Assembly (NCBI GenBank): GCA_017471505.1
Contig: JAFUTC010000001.1
Coordinates: 1-64,000 of the forward strand
Origin: Alloprevotella sp.
Lineage (GTDB): Bacteria > Bacteroidota > Bacteroidia > Bacteroidales > Bacteroidaceae
Direction of reading: 5' to 3'
Length of the DNA: 64,000 bases
Below the pieces are notes generated by a model that worked only from the letters and a program-made list of their open reading frames with translations, was not told where the DNA came from and did no database searches. This document shows, piece by piece, positions 1 through 7,706 of the stretch. Positions within the stretch are counted from its first letter, which is position 1. Each line of letters begins with the position of its first letter. The position numbers were made by a program, and so were the translations under genes.

Positions 1-2
1 AA

Positions 3-842
3 GACAGCGAGAATGCCGTCAACGACATGCCCAAGCAGTTCAACGACTGGATCGAGGAACACCGCGAGCAGATAGAGCTATCGCGTCTGCGGGGCAACGA
101 GCCGTACTTCCTCCGCGACAACACCGGGCGGGTAAACACCGTGCTGGGCATCAGTCAGAGCCAGCCGATGCCAATAAAGTTCGGAGCAACGGGAGTCTAT
201 AATGGAGTCAAACTCGGAAGAGAGGCCACAAAGGAAGCCATGCGATTACTTGAAGAGCATGAAGAGATGCACAATTATTCCGAGGAACAGGAAGAAAACT
301 TCAAAGATATTACAAAAGAAACAGGCTATGAGCGCGGAAAGCCGATGACCTTTGCCGAAGCAGACAATGGAAACTCAAACACTTTTAAGGATAAAGATAA
401 CTGCGCCGCTTGCGTGCTTACACACGAATTAAGGCTGCGCGGCTACGATATTACGGCCCTGCCTTACGGAAGTGATATTTCGGTCGCCTTATCAGAGAAC
501 ACACGTATCGCATGGATGACACCAACGAAAAAGATGCCCGAGTGGACTGCAAAGATAGGAGGCACGGAAGATGAAATAATTTCCAAGATTGAAAAGGCAA
601 CAAAACCAATTGGCAGCAGATATCATTTAGGATGGGATAGCAATCTTGACAGAGGCCACATCATAACGATAGAGCGTACCAAGAATGGTCTGCTATTCTA
701 TGACCCTCAAAAGGATGATTATTATAAACTGTCAGACATCATTAAGAAAATGAAACCTGACAGCAAGTTAGAATTACTACGGGTGGACAAACTCTTGGTC
801 CGGCCCCAGTTATTGAATGCGCTTACGCAGTCCCGCAAATGA
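3..842 (+). CDS. Partial MuF-like phage head protein with C-terminal papain-fold (Tox-PL) toxin domain
   Basis: The frame is open from the first bases of the window, so the N-terminus lies upstream. The first visible residues (PKQFNDWIEEHREQI and a following YFLRDN) resemble the end of Mu gpF-type minor head proteins. The C-terminal half carries the pattern of the papain-fold toxin / glutamine deamidase family: NCAACVLTHELRLRGYD with the likely catalytic Cys, RGHIITIE with the His, and LLFYDPQ with the Asp. MuF proteins with variable toxin tails are a known form of phage polymorphic toxin. The toxin activity here is inferred from the C-H-D pattern. No further phage structural genes follow, so this is a prophage edge or a remnant. 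The stop overlaps the 3' end of a convergent small gene by 33 bases. Confidence 0.7.
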   Translation, partial: DSENAVNDMPKQFNDWIEEHREQIELSRLRGNEPYFLRDNTGRVNTVLGISQSQPMPIKFGATGVYNGVKLGREATKEAMRLLEEHEEMHNYSEEQEENFKDITKETGYERGKPMTFAEADNGNSNTFKDKDNCAACVLTHELRLRGYDITALPYGSDISVALSENTRIAWMTPTKKMPEWTAKIGGTEDEIISKIEKATKPIGSRYHLGWDSNLDRGHIITIERTKNGLLFYDPQKDDYYKLSDIIKKMKPDSKLELLRVDKLLVRPQLLNALTQSRK

Positions 843-1070
843 AACTATCACAGAGAGGGCTTCGTCATAATCTAATTCAAATACCACACCTTGCGGAGTA
901 TAAGAATACAAATGCGGTTCACCAGTTTTAGCGCCTGGCCGTATGGAGGAGTTACGAAGTTCATACACGGGTCTTCCGTATAGTTCGGAGACTTCCTCAA
1001 TAACATCCCAATTGTGTTTGGCTCCGATGGCGCGAAGCTGGTTTAATACATTTTCGTCTGTCATACCCAT
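810..1070 (-). CDS. Small protein of unknown function, candidate immunity partner of the toxin
   Basis: An 86-residue soluble protein with no signal peptide or membrane segment; I do not recognise the family. It is acidic in its first half and ends in LRKRIQ. Its start overlaps the stop of the upstream minus-strand gene by about 10 bases, which argues that the two are translated together. Its 3' end overlaps the end of the Tox-PL gene tail to tail. Position next to a toxin suggests an immunity role, but immunity genes usually lie on the same strand as the toxin, so this is only a guess. A second ATG two codons in is an alternative start. Confidence 0.5.
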   Translation of the reverse strand: MGMTDENVLNQLRAIGAKHNWDVIEEVSELYGRPVYELRNSSIRPGAKTGEPHLYSYTPQGVVFELDYDEALSVIVSFAGLRKRIQ

Positions 1071-1318
1071 CCAAGTTTAATAGCCAAACAAACATTCACG
1101 ATTGTAATCACGCCAGCGACGGCGGTAACGAGCCAGGGCCAGGAGTGGCCCTGCATATAATCAGCCAGCCTGTTGCAGCCCTCGAAGGTAAGGCTGGCAT
1201 CGTCGGGCGTATGCCCTTCCGACCACGCCACCCGGATAAGTCCCTCGCGCTCCAGGAGCGAGCACCAGGGCGCAGCCTGCTGAAGGTCGCCGAGCCACAC
1301 GCAATAGAGCGCGAACAT
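1061..1318 (-). CDS. Small membrane protein, phage-associated hypothetical
   Basis: About 85 residues. The C-terminal third is one clear hydrophobic helix (SWPWLVTAVAGVITIVNVCL), so the protein is probably anchored in the membrane. The N-terminal part is a small soluble domain. I chose the ATG at 1318 because a strong promoter ends only a few bases before the earlier ATG at 1345, which would then sit at or before the transcript start; AAGAAG precedes the 1318 ATG. Family not recognised. Small proteins of this layout are common in Bacteroidales prophages. Confidence 0.5.
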   Translation of the reverse strand: MFALYCVWLGDLQQAAPWCSLLEREGLIRVAWSEGHTPDDASLTFEGCNRLADYMQGHSWPWLVTAVAGVITIVNVCLAIKLGWV

Positions 1319-1350
1319 CTTCTTACGATAGTTTCTGAAAAACATAGGCA

Positions 1351-1381
1351 CAAAGTTACGTATTATTACTGGCACCGGCAA
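1351..1381 (-). promoter_or_regulatory. Bacteroidetes-type promoter for the two small minus-strand genes
   Basis: Read on the minus strand: TTG (1381-1379), 20 bases, then TAACTTTG (1358-1351). This fits the Bacteroidetes consensus TTTG-N19/20-TAnnTTTG. It sits just upstream of the gene starting at 1318. Confidence 0.65.
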
Positions 1382-1579
1382 CGCGGTGCGGATTTTTCGG
1401 CGAATACGGGCCTCCCGTGCCCATGCCCCTGTTTTTCTTCCCTTCCTTCGTGCGCGCAAGCGCGCTCGCATTGACCGAAGGTCGTAAAAAGTTAATTCTT
1501 TCTTTATCTATTTCTTTCTTCTATAGGGGATGCAAGGGGGTAGTATCTTCTTTCTTCTCATTTTCTTTCTGTGGCCCTG

Positions 1580-1650
1580 CACCATTATGACGTAGCGCCA
1601 TTGCATAATGGGATGGGCGGATTGCATTATCGAAAAACAAAATTGCACTA
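1580..1650. repeat. 21-bp phased array, four units
   Basis: Units start at 1580 (CACCATTATG), 1601 (TTGCATAATGG), 1622 (TTGCATTATCG) and 1643 (TTGCACTATTCG), each exactly 21 bases apart. The last unit touches the 3' end of the cyclophilin-like gene. It belongs to the same family as the arrays near 12.97, 25.73, 32.66 and 43.40 kb. Confidence 0.8.
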
Positions 1651-2013
1651 TTCGATGTTCAGGCAAATTGTCACGGCCACGCTGCCCCTACCGGCTTGCA
1701 AGAAATCTCTGAGCCGTCTAGCCGAACCGGATTCCAATCGTCCCATGCGCGTATATTCCCACTCGTTATGGCCGAAGAACAACACCAACTGGTTGCCACA
1801 GTAGAGCATCACATCACCCGGTTGCGCAGACTGATATTCGTCGACCGCAGGAAGAGAGAATCCCAACGCACCTACTTTCTCAAAGCCTCCATAGTCGGCG
1901 GCCGTATAAGTCAGCGGTCCCTGCCTCAGCCTATCCACCAAGGCACGGGTTGCCACATTGTCTTCCAACGACACATTTAGCGTCGTTCCGGAAATGGTCA
2001 TGTCCAACTTCAT
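1648..2013 (-). CDS. Cyclophilin-like fold protein
   Basis: 121 residues, cytoplasmic. The protein matches the small cyclophilin-like family of bacteria: an N-terminal strand pattern (MTISGTTLNVSLEDN), a central GPLTYTAADYGG.EKVG segment, and the typical PGDVMLYCGNQLVLFFG strand pair. Members have a cyclophilin-type beta barrel but are not established prolyl isomerases; their role is unclear. It starts 30 bases after the flavoprotein gene and was probably transcribed with it. Cyclophilin-like proteins often sit next to flavodoxin or NADPH-reductase genes in Bacteroidales, as here. Confidence 0.8.
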   Translation of the reverse strand: MKLDMTISGTTLNVSLEDNVATRALVDRLRQGPLTYTAADYGGFEKVGALGFSLPAVDEYQSAQPGDVMLYCGNQLVLFFGHNEWEYTRMGRLESGSARRLRDFLQAGRGSVAVTICLNIE

Positions 2014-2042
2014 AGAAACCAGAATTATACAAGTTCGTCAAC

Positions 2043-2675
2043 CTACTCTTCGGGACGGATGAAGTGCATGGGCTGCCATTCTTCGCGTGCGGGCAAGGCA
2101 GGTGCTCCGTCGGCATGGAAACATCGGAGCATGTAGGCCATATTGTTCGCCAGGGTGCGCATGGTCTGCATCCCTTCCGTATCGAGGGCCGCCTCCCCCT
2201 CTTCACGACCGTAGGCAATGTTCCAGTACTGCGAAGTGACAACAGGCATGTTCATCATCTCGAAAGGCATGTTCAGTGTCTGGAATGCAGCCGTAGCCCC
2301 ACCGCGACGGCAGATGGCTACCGAAGCCACCGGCTTGTTGGCAAAGTGCGGACCGCCCGCATAGAGCATGCGCTGAACAAGAGAAAGCACCTGTCCGGCA
2401 GGCTGGCCCCAATACACCGGCGAGCCCACAACTAACGCATCGCATTCGGCCATCTTTGCCACGACCTGATTGCATACGTCGTCGTCGAACACGCACCGGC
2501 CCAGCCCCTTGGCACGACATTGGTTGCAGGCTATGCAGCCACGCACAGGCTTGACGCCTATTTGCACAATCTCGGATTCTATTCCGTTTTTCTCCAACTG
2601 TGAGGCAATCTCACTGAGCGCCGTAAACGTGTTGCCCTTGCGGCGCGGGCTTCCATTGATAAGTAGCACTTTCAT
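2043..2675 (-). CDS. Flavodoxin/NADPH-dependent FMN reductase family, iron-sulfur flavoprotein type
   Basis: 210 residues, full length for the family. The N-terminus has the FMN phosphate-binding turn NGSPRRKGNT (residues 7-16). Residues 47-61 hold a cysteine cluster (C47, C50, C53, C61) as in iron-sulfur flavoproteins. GSPVYWGQPAG (about residues 84-94) is the flavin-contacting loop. Likely role: electron transfer from NAD(P)H to quinones or other acceptors; the substrate cannot be told from sequence. First gene of a two-gene unit with the cyclophilin-like gene. Confidence 0.8.
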   Translation of the reverse strand: MKVLLINGSPRRKGNTFTALSEIASQLEKNGIESEIVQIGVKPVRGCIACNQCRAKGLGRCVFDDDVCNQVVAKMAECDALVVGSPVYWGQPAGQVLSLVQRMLYAGGPHFANKPVASVAICRRGGATAAFQTLNMPFEMMNMPVVTSQYWNIAYGREEGEAALDTEGMQTMRTLANNMAYMLRCFHADGAPALPAREEWQPMHFIRPEE

Positions 2676-3400
2676 GATGTGTCGTAATTAAATGGTCAGG
2701 TTCTGCTTCGCAAAAATAGAATTTTTCCACATAGTCGAAAAACGTTTCAGGCATGTTTCTTCCTTCGCAGCACCCCTGTAGCCCCTACTTGCATAAGCAC
2801 CTGCACTCATCCGATTTTCGATATTTCAGCATCCGCCATCGCGTCTTTTCGTCCGATATTTCATCCACCAAAAGCGCCCATTTGTCGCGGTTGCATAGCA
2901 AGCAAAGCGGTTCTTGATATTTTTGCATAGTGATTCTTTGAGGCAAATCCTATAACCATGGGCATATCACCCTGATGTTATCAGCGACGCAACGGACAGA
3001 GAGGTCAACACATAGGCCGTTCAAACGTTATTGGTTGTGTTTGATACGTGACAAATGGTTGCTTAAATTCTCCTATCAACTTTCTCATCCTATGTCACGA
3101 CTACTCTGTCCGATTGCTTGCCTCGAAAGACCAATGGTTAGGTCAACATTTGTACAGCGTTATCTTGGCGGTCTGAAAAACAAAGGCACTGTGAGCAGCA
3201 TGTTAAAAAAAAGATGGATAAAAAAGTAGTATCGTTGTAATGCTATTGAACTGTGTTGCTATCAGAATCAGGTCTGTTGCCTTTCGCGCCGGCACTGTCG
3301 CCGATGATAGAAATCCCGGTGCACAGACTGCCAAGATACATTTTTCAAAAACTCCATTTCCTTGCCACTCCATTATCATCAATCATAAACTTTTTTCATC
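2676..3400. other. 725-base stretch without a convincing gene
   Basis: Short open frames exist here but none has recognisable protein features. The part at 2789-2900 has faint TTGCATAA and TCCGAT-like motifs at 2789, 2810 and 2852 (multiples of 21), possibly a decayed copy of the 21-bp arrays. The rest (2950-3390) shows nothing I can name; a decayed gene or a non-coding RNA cannot be excluded. Confidence 0.4.
2711..2718 (-). promoter_or_regulatory. -7 box of the flavoprotein gene promoter
   Basis: TATTTTTG on the minus strand, 36 bases upstream of the ATG. A TTTC stretch 18 bases further up is a weak -33 element. Confidence 0.45.
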
Positions 3401-4054
3401 ATGAACAACAAACACCTTACGCTTTGCCTTCTATCACTCGCAAGCGTCTTCTCCCTGACATTCGCCGTTGCCTCGTGCAGTGACGACGACGAGGCAAACA
3501 CTCAGCCGGCATCTACCGAATGCCTCGACCTGCTGCGCTCCGACTACCGCGCCGTAGCCGCCGAATATTCCGTGGCTTCTGGCCGGTTGGTGGAAGCACA
3601 ATACAAACTGAACGGCAGCATCGCTGAACTGCCCTTGAAAGACATCAAACCGGTCGAAGTGGTCTACATCTTTAACCTCGGATGGAACCAGCAGGAAAGC
3701 ACCTGCACCATCCTGGCACAGGGCCGCAACTTCGAAACCGGCGACGTGTCGGAGATTTCGGAATTGGAATTCGACACTCCCTGGCTTAGCGACCGCTGGA
3801 TTTCGGACCTGTCGAATCTCATTTCACTCGAACAGGCCATTGCCAACGTGAAGAACTCGGCATACGACGACCCCGACACGCGCTTCGTAACGCTCCGCTA
3901 TCCCGTCATGGCGTTCGACAAAGGCAACGCACTCTACGTCTTCGGCGGCTCACCTTCGCGTGAAAAACACATTCTTGTGAATGCGGTAACCGGCGAAGTT
4001 TACGAACTGACCGACAACATTCCCGAAGAGAGCGATGCGGAAGCCGAATGGTAA
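3401..4054 (+). CDS. Hypothetical lipoprotein
   Basis: 217 residues. A signal peptide with a lipobox (FAVASC, Cys about residue 26) is followed by an acidic SDDDEA linker, typical of surface-exposed Bacteroidetes lipoproteins. The mature part has no motif I recognise; a segment YVFGGSPSREKHILVNAVTGEVYEL resembles the small strand repeats seen in secreted beta-rich proteins. It stands alone: the next gene has its own promoter and a long hairpin lies between. Confidence 0.65.
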   Translation: MNNKHLTLCLLSLASVFSLTFAVASCSDDDEANTQPASTECLDLLRSDYRAVAAEYSVASGRLVEAQYKLNGSIAELPLKDIKPVEVVYIFNLGWNQQESTCTILAQGRNFETGDVSEISELEFDTPWLSDRWISDLSNLISLEQAIANVKNSAYDDPDTRFVTLRYPVMAFDKGNALYVFGGSPSREKHILVNAVTGEVYELTDNIPEESDAEAEW

Positions 4055-4110
4055 GTTCCAAGGCTGAAAAGACGGGACAATAGGCTCCACAAGGAACCCT
4101 ATCGCCCACA

Positions 4111-4169
4111 CTATCAGGTCTGCATGGAGGTGCGAGAAGAAATCTCACACCTCCATGCAGACTTGATAG
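4111..4169. terminator. Unusually long hairpin, 27-bp stem
   Basis: Arms 4111-4137 and 4143-4169 pair with one mismatch (4133/4147) and one G-U pair around a 5-base AGAAA loop. The outer end reads CTATCAGGTCTGCATGG and the partner CCATGCAGACTTGATAG. No T-run follows. It lies after the lipoprotein gene and just before the promoter of the next gene. It may act as a transcription barrier; it is longer than usual terminators. Confidence 0.75.
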
Positions 4170-4180
4170 GCAAAATAAAT

Positions 4181-4188
4181 TATATTTG
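4181..4188 (+). promoter_or_regulatory. -7 box upstream of the PreA-like gene
   Basis: TATATTTG, about 100 bases before the ATG at 4288, right after the long hairpin. The -33 element is not clear. Confidence 0.45.
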
Positions 4189-4287
4189 CAGTAAGAAGGC
4201 AAAAATGCCCTTTAAGTATTTCACACTTAACACCCTACAAATTTCTTTTGCTTATTGCCCGTCTATAATCTCAAACACGATACTTCC

Positions 4288-5826
4288 ATGGAAAAATTCA
4301 TCCGCATTGAAGAAGAAGCAGCACGATGCCTGCTCTGCCAGAACGCTCCCTGTACCCAAGCCTGCTCAAAAGGCGACCCGGCTCGCAGTCTGCGTGCCAT
4401 ACGCTTTGACAACACCCCTCTGGCAAAACGCTGGATAGCCTCCTGCACTGAGGCGGACCTGCAGGCTGCCGAACAGGCATGCATCCACTACGACCGCCCC
4501 ATCCGGCTGCGCGAACTGGCAAGCGTGTTGCCCGAAGCACCGCAGACATCCGACGACAAGTTGCCGTCGCTGGCCATCAAGTTTTGCGAAATTGACTGCG
4601 AAAATCCCTTCTTCCTTGCCTCGTCGGCAGTGTGCACCAACTACGACATGGTGGCACGAGCCTTCGACATGGGCTGGGCCGGCGTCTTCTATAAGACAAT
4701 CTGCATGGACGACATCCACGAAGTATCGCCCCGCTTCGACACTGTCGGCGAGCAGAAGCAAGGCGACTTCTACGGTTTCCGCAACATGGAACAGTTGTCA
4801 GAAAACCCTGCTGAAGTCGATTTCGACATCCTCCGGCGCCTCAAGCAGGCCTACCCGACAAAGGTGGTGGTGGCCAGCATCATGGGAAAGACCGAAGAAC
4901 AATGGATTGAACTTGCCAAGATGGCCGAAGCAGCCGGCGTCGATGCCGTGGAACTGAACTTCTCCTGCCCACAGATGCGTCTGGCCGGCTTGGGCTCCGA
5001 CGTGGGGCAAAATCCGGAACTCGTGACCTTCTACACGGCCTATGTGAAGCGTTCCGTATCCATTCCCGTAATCCCGAAGATGACTCCGAACATCACTCAG
5101 ATTAACCAGCCCGCCATGGGTGCGTTCTTCGCCGGTGCTGATGCCATTTCGGCCATCAACACCATCAAGTCGGTAACGATGGGCGAATGCGCAACCGTCT
5201 CGGGGAAGAAGACGGTGTCGGGCTATTCCGGAAGAGCAGTCAAACCGATTGCACTGCGCTTCATCCTAGATATGGCAAAGAACCCCATCATTTGCGGGAA
5301 ACGCGAAGATGCCGACGCAAGTGCCATGTCGGGCAACCAGAACCACCATGCACGCATCTCAAAGACCAACCATGTCGAACTGAGCGGCATTGGTGGAATT
5401 GAGACATGGAAGGACGCACTCGAGTTCATCCAGTTAGGTTGTCGAAACGTGCAAGTGTGCACCGCCGTCATGCAGTACGGCTACCGCATTATCGACGACC
5501 TCACGCTCGGTTTGAAGCACTATATGGCCAACCGCGGCATCGACCACGTGTCCGACCTTGTGGGCGAGGAACTTCCGCGGTTTGTCACCCCGTCCGATTT
5601 GGACCGCGACACGGTTGTCTTTCCCAAAATCGACACTAAGAAATGCATCGGATGCGGCCGGTGCTATGTATCTTGTATGGACGGCGGCCATCAGGCCCTG
5701 CGCTTCGACGCCGACACACGCCTGCCCCAACTCATTGGCAAGAAGTGCGTTGGATGCCACCTGTGCCGCCTCGTATGCCCGACGGATGCCATCGGCCTGT
5801 CCAAGCGGGTAACAAAAAGAAAATAA
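4288..5826 (+). CDS. preA: Dihydropyrimidine dehydrogenase, PreA-like
   Basis: About 512 residues. It would reduce uracil or thymine to the dihydro form, or the reverse, in pyrimidine turnover. The centre is a class 1/2 dihydroorotate-dehydrogenase-like FMN barrel (ENPFFLASSAVCTN, AVELNFSCPQM, the SGYSGRAVKPIALR segment, SGIGGIETWKDALEFI). The C-terminus has two [4Fe-4S] motifs: CIGCGRCYVSC and CVGCHLCRLVCP. The N-terminal about 90 residues with CLLCQNAPCTQAC look like part of the Fe-S domain usually found in the partner subunit or in the fused eukaryotic enzyme; E. coli PreA lacks it. No preT partner is adjacent. I chose ATG 4288 over a TTG eleven codons earlier. Confidence 0.85.
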   Translation: MEKFIRIEEEAARCLLCQNAPCTQACSKGDPARSLRAIRFDNTPLAKRWIASCTEADLQAAEQACIHYDRPIRLRELASVLPEAPQTSDDKLPSLAIKFCEIDCENPFFLASSAVCTNYDMVARAFDMGWAGVFYKTICMDDIHEVSPRFDTVGEQKQGDFYGFRNMEQLSENPAEVDFDILRRLKQAYPTKVVVASIMGKTEEQWIELAKMAEAAGVDAVELNFSCPQMRLAGLGSDVGQNPELVTFYTAYVKRSVSIPVIPKMTPNITQINQPAMGAFFAGADAISAINTIKSVTMGECATVSGKKTVSGYSGRAVKPIALRFILDMAKNPIICGKREDADASAMSGNQNHHARISKTNHVELSGIGGIETWKDALEFIQLGCRNVQVCTAVMQYGYRIIDDLTLGLKHYMANRGIDHVSDLVGEELPRFVTPSDLDRDTVVFPKIDTKKCIGCGRCYVSCMDGGHQALRFDADTRLPQLIGKKCVGCHLCRLVCPTDAIGLSKRVTKRK

Positions 5827-5845
5827 GGCATATCACACAACCATC

Positions 5846-7648
5846 ATGCTCAAAACCCTGTTGAACATATTCACCCTGACCACCCTCATAGCGGTTGTCA
5901 GTTGCATTGACCATTCTTCACAAAACACCAATGAGCCGTCGTCCTCCGGTTTCCTCGACACGGAAGCCGAGGTAATGAAAATCTATGCCGAAGAACCTGA
6001 ACGCGCATTGGCTATCATCAACTCGGCTGAAACCTCAGGCAAACTGTCTGATTTTCATGCCAACTTGATGCGTGCTACGGTCTATTCACGCTGTTACAAC
6101 GGCCAACGGCTCGACACAGCGCGCCAGATATGCGAAAACCTGCTCCTGCACAAGATGGCCCAAGAGAACGCCTATTTTCAACAAGACGTGCTGGAGATGC
6201 TCCTTAATATCGCACGACTGCGCGGCGACTATTTCGGCGGATTGTTTTGGGGAACACGCATGGCCGATCTGCAACAGGAAAGCGGGGAATTTGTAGAAGC
6301 CCTGCGCACCAAGGCCGAACTCGGCTACATCCACACACACATCGGACAACAGGAAGAGGGATTGGCGATGATTGATGCCGCGCTGCGCCAACTTGAATCC
6401 ACCAAGCGATTCAATGAGTTGGACACGCGCATCATCGCCCTAAAACGCAAAATCAATATTCTCACTGAAATGGATCGTCCCGCCGAGATCATCCCGAACG
6501 CAAAGGAAATACTCACTCTCTTGGACGCCTACGAGAAGCAACCTTCGTGCTATGCCGACGGCACATTCCGTGAACCCAAATCGGAATCGGAACGCAAAAA
6601 TTACATTGCCTTCTATCGTGCACAAACCCACGTTTTTCTGGCCCAAGCCTATGCCATGCAGAAAGATTTCGGAAATGCGGAGCACTACCTGAAGCTTTTC
6701 AACGAATCCTACTACGCACAAACCGATATAGGCCAGTCGCACATCGGAGAAACGCTGTTGTTGCTGGGCAAATACGACCAAGCGCTGGCTTCCTTCGAGA
6801 TCAAAGAGAAAAACATGGGTTCCGACACCCTTAGCTCCGAATATGCCAAAATATTGAAAGGTCGTGCCACCATCGCCGAGGCTATCGGACAACCGGTCAC
6901 CGCCTGCCAATATCTGAAACGATACGATGCGCTCAACAACAAACTATACGAGAATCTACTCAACAGCGAGGCTCAACTCTACGCATCGCGTTTCATGAAG
7001 AAGGAACTGGAGCAAACCATCGTGGCAGAGCACACCACCGCCTTGCGAAGCCTTATCATAAGCATTCCCTTCGGAGTATTTCTGCTGGTGGCTCTTACCT
7101 TCACTTATTTCTCCATTCGCCAGCGCCACATCCTGCGTAGAAAGAACCGCGTCTTAGCCGGACAAATTGCCGAGGCACAATCGTATAAAAACAAATACCT
7201 CGCCCTGCAACAGCAACAAGCCCTGCCCGACTCTGACAGCAAAATGGAGGCGACGGAAACGAGTGACGATTCGAAAGAAACGACCGTGGTGTCGGCCAAC
7301 CTAAACAAGATGACCGACGAGGAACTCTTCCTTTTCCTCGACAAGGCCATCACGCGCGACCGTCTGTTCTTGTTATCCGATTTCGGCCGTCAGAAACTGA
7401 TTGACACCTTCGGACTGTCAAAGGAGCGGATTGGTGCCGCCTTCTCCAAGGGTAGCACCCATACCTCGGTGGCCTCATACGTCTGTGAACTTCGATTGGA
7501 ATATGCCTTCCACCTAATGGCCGAACGACCGGAACTGAGCATCGCCCAGATTTCTGCAGCCAGCGGTTTCATCAGCAGCGACACCTTCGGACGCAATTTC
7601 AAAGCAAGATATGGAATGACGCCCACCGAGTACCGCCAAAGCCTGTAG
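5846..7648 (+). CDS. Membrane-bound regulator: TPR sensor, transmembrane helix, AraC-type DNA-binding domain
   Basis: 600 residues. The start is a signal peptide with a possible lipobox (VVSC, Cys 20). Residues about 35-390 are helical repeats of TPR type (for example AEHYLKLFNESY, KYDQALASFEIKEKN). A transmembrane segment spans about 402-425 (SLIISIPFGVFLLVALTFTY), followed by a basic stretch and coiled coil. The last about 100 residues are an AraC-type helix-turn-helix (SIAQISAASGFISSDTFGRNFKARYGMTPTEYR). This one-component layout, periplasmic sensor and cytoplasmic DNA-binding part, is common in Bacteroidales. The ligand and targets are unknown. It is convergent with the Na/Pi gene. Confidence 0.85.
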   Translation: MLKTLLNIFTLTTLIAVVSCIDHSSQNTNEPSSSGFLDTEAEVMKIYAEEPERALAIINSAETSGKLSDFHANLMRATVYSRCYNGQRLDTARQICENLLLHKMAQENAYFQQDVLEMLLNIARLRGDYFGGLFWGTRMADLQQESGEFVEALRTKAELGYIHTHIGQQEEGLAMIDAALRQLESTKRFNELDTRIIALKRKINILTEMDRPAEIIPNAKEILTLLDAYEKQPSCYADGTFREPKSESERKNYIAFYRAQTHVFLAQAYAMQKDFGNAEHYLKLFNESYYAQTDIGQSHIGETLLLLGKYDQALASFEIKEKNMGSDTLSSEYAKILKGRATIAEAIGQPVTACQYLKRYDALNNKLYENLLNSEAQLYASRFMKKELEQTIVAEHTTALRSLIISIPFGVFLLVALTFTYFSIRQRHILRRKNRVLAGQIAEAQSYKNKYLALQQQQALPDSDSKMEATETSDDSKETTVVSANLNKMTDEELFLFLDKAITRDRLFLLSDFGRQKLIDTFGLSKERIGAAFSKGSTHTSVASYVCELRLEYAFHLMAERPELSIAQISAASGFISSDTFGRNFKARYGMTPTEYRQSL

Positions 7649-7706
7649 CAGCGATACCCATTCATATCGCGGCGTCTTAAAACTAATTTTCCAAAAGCAC
7701 TTCAGC

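Noticed and set aside
2975..3229. 84-codon open frame in the 2.7-3.4 kb gap
   Set aside because: No domain, no ribosome-binding site and odd composition; a decayed gene cannot be excluded but is not supported.
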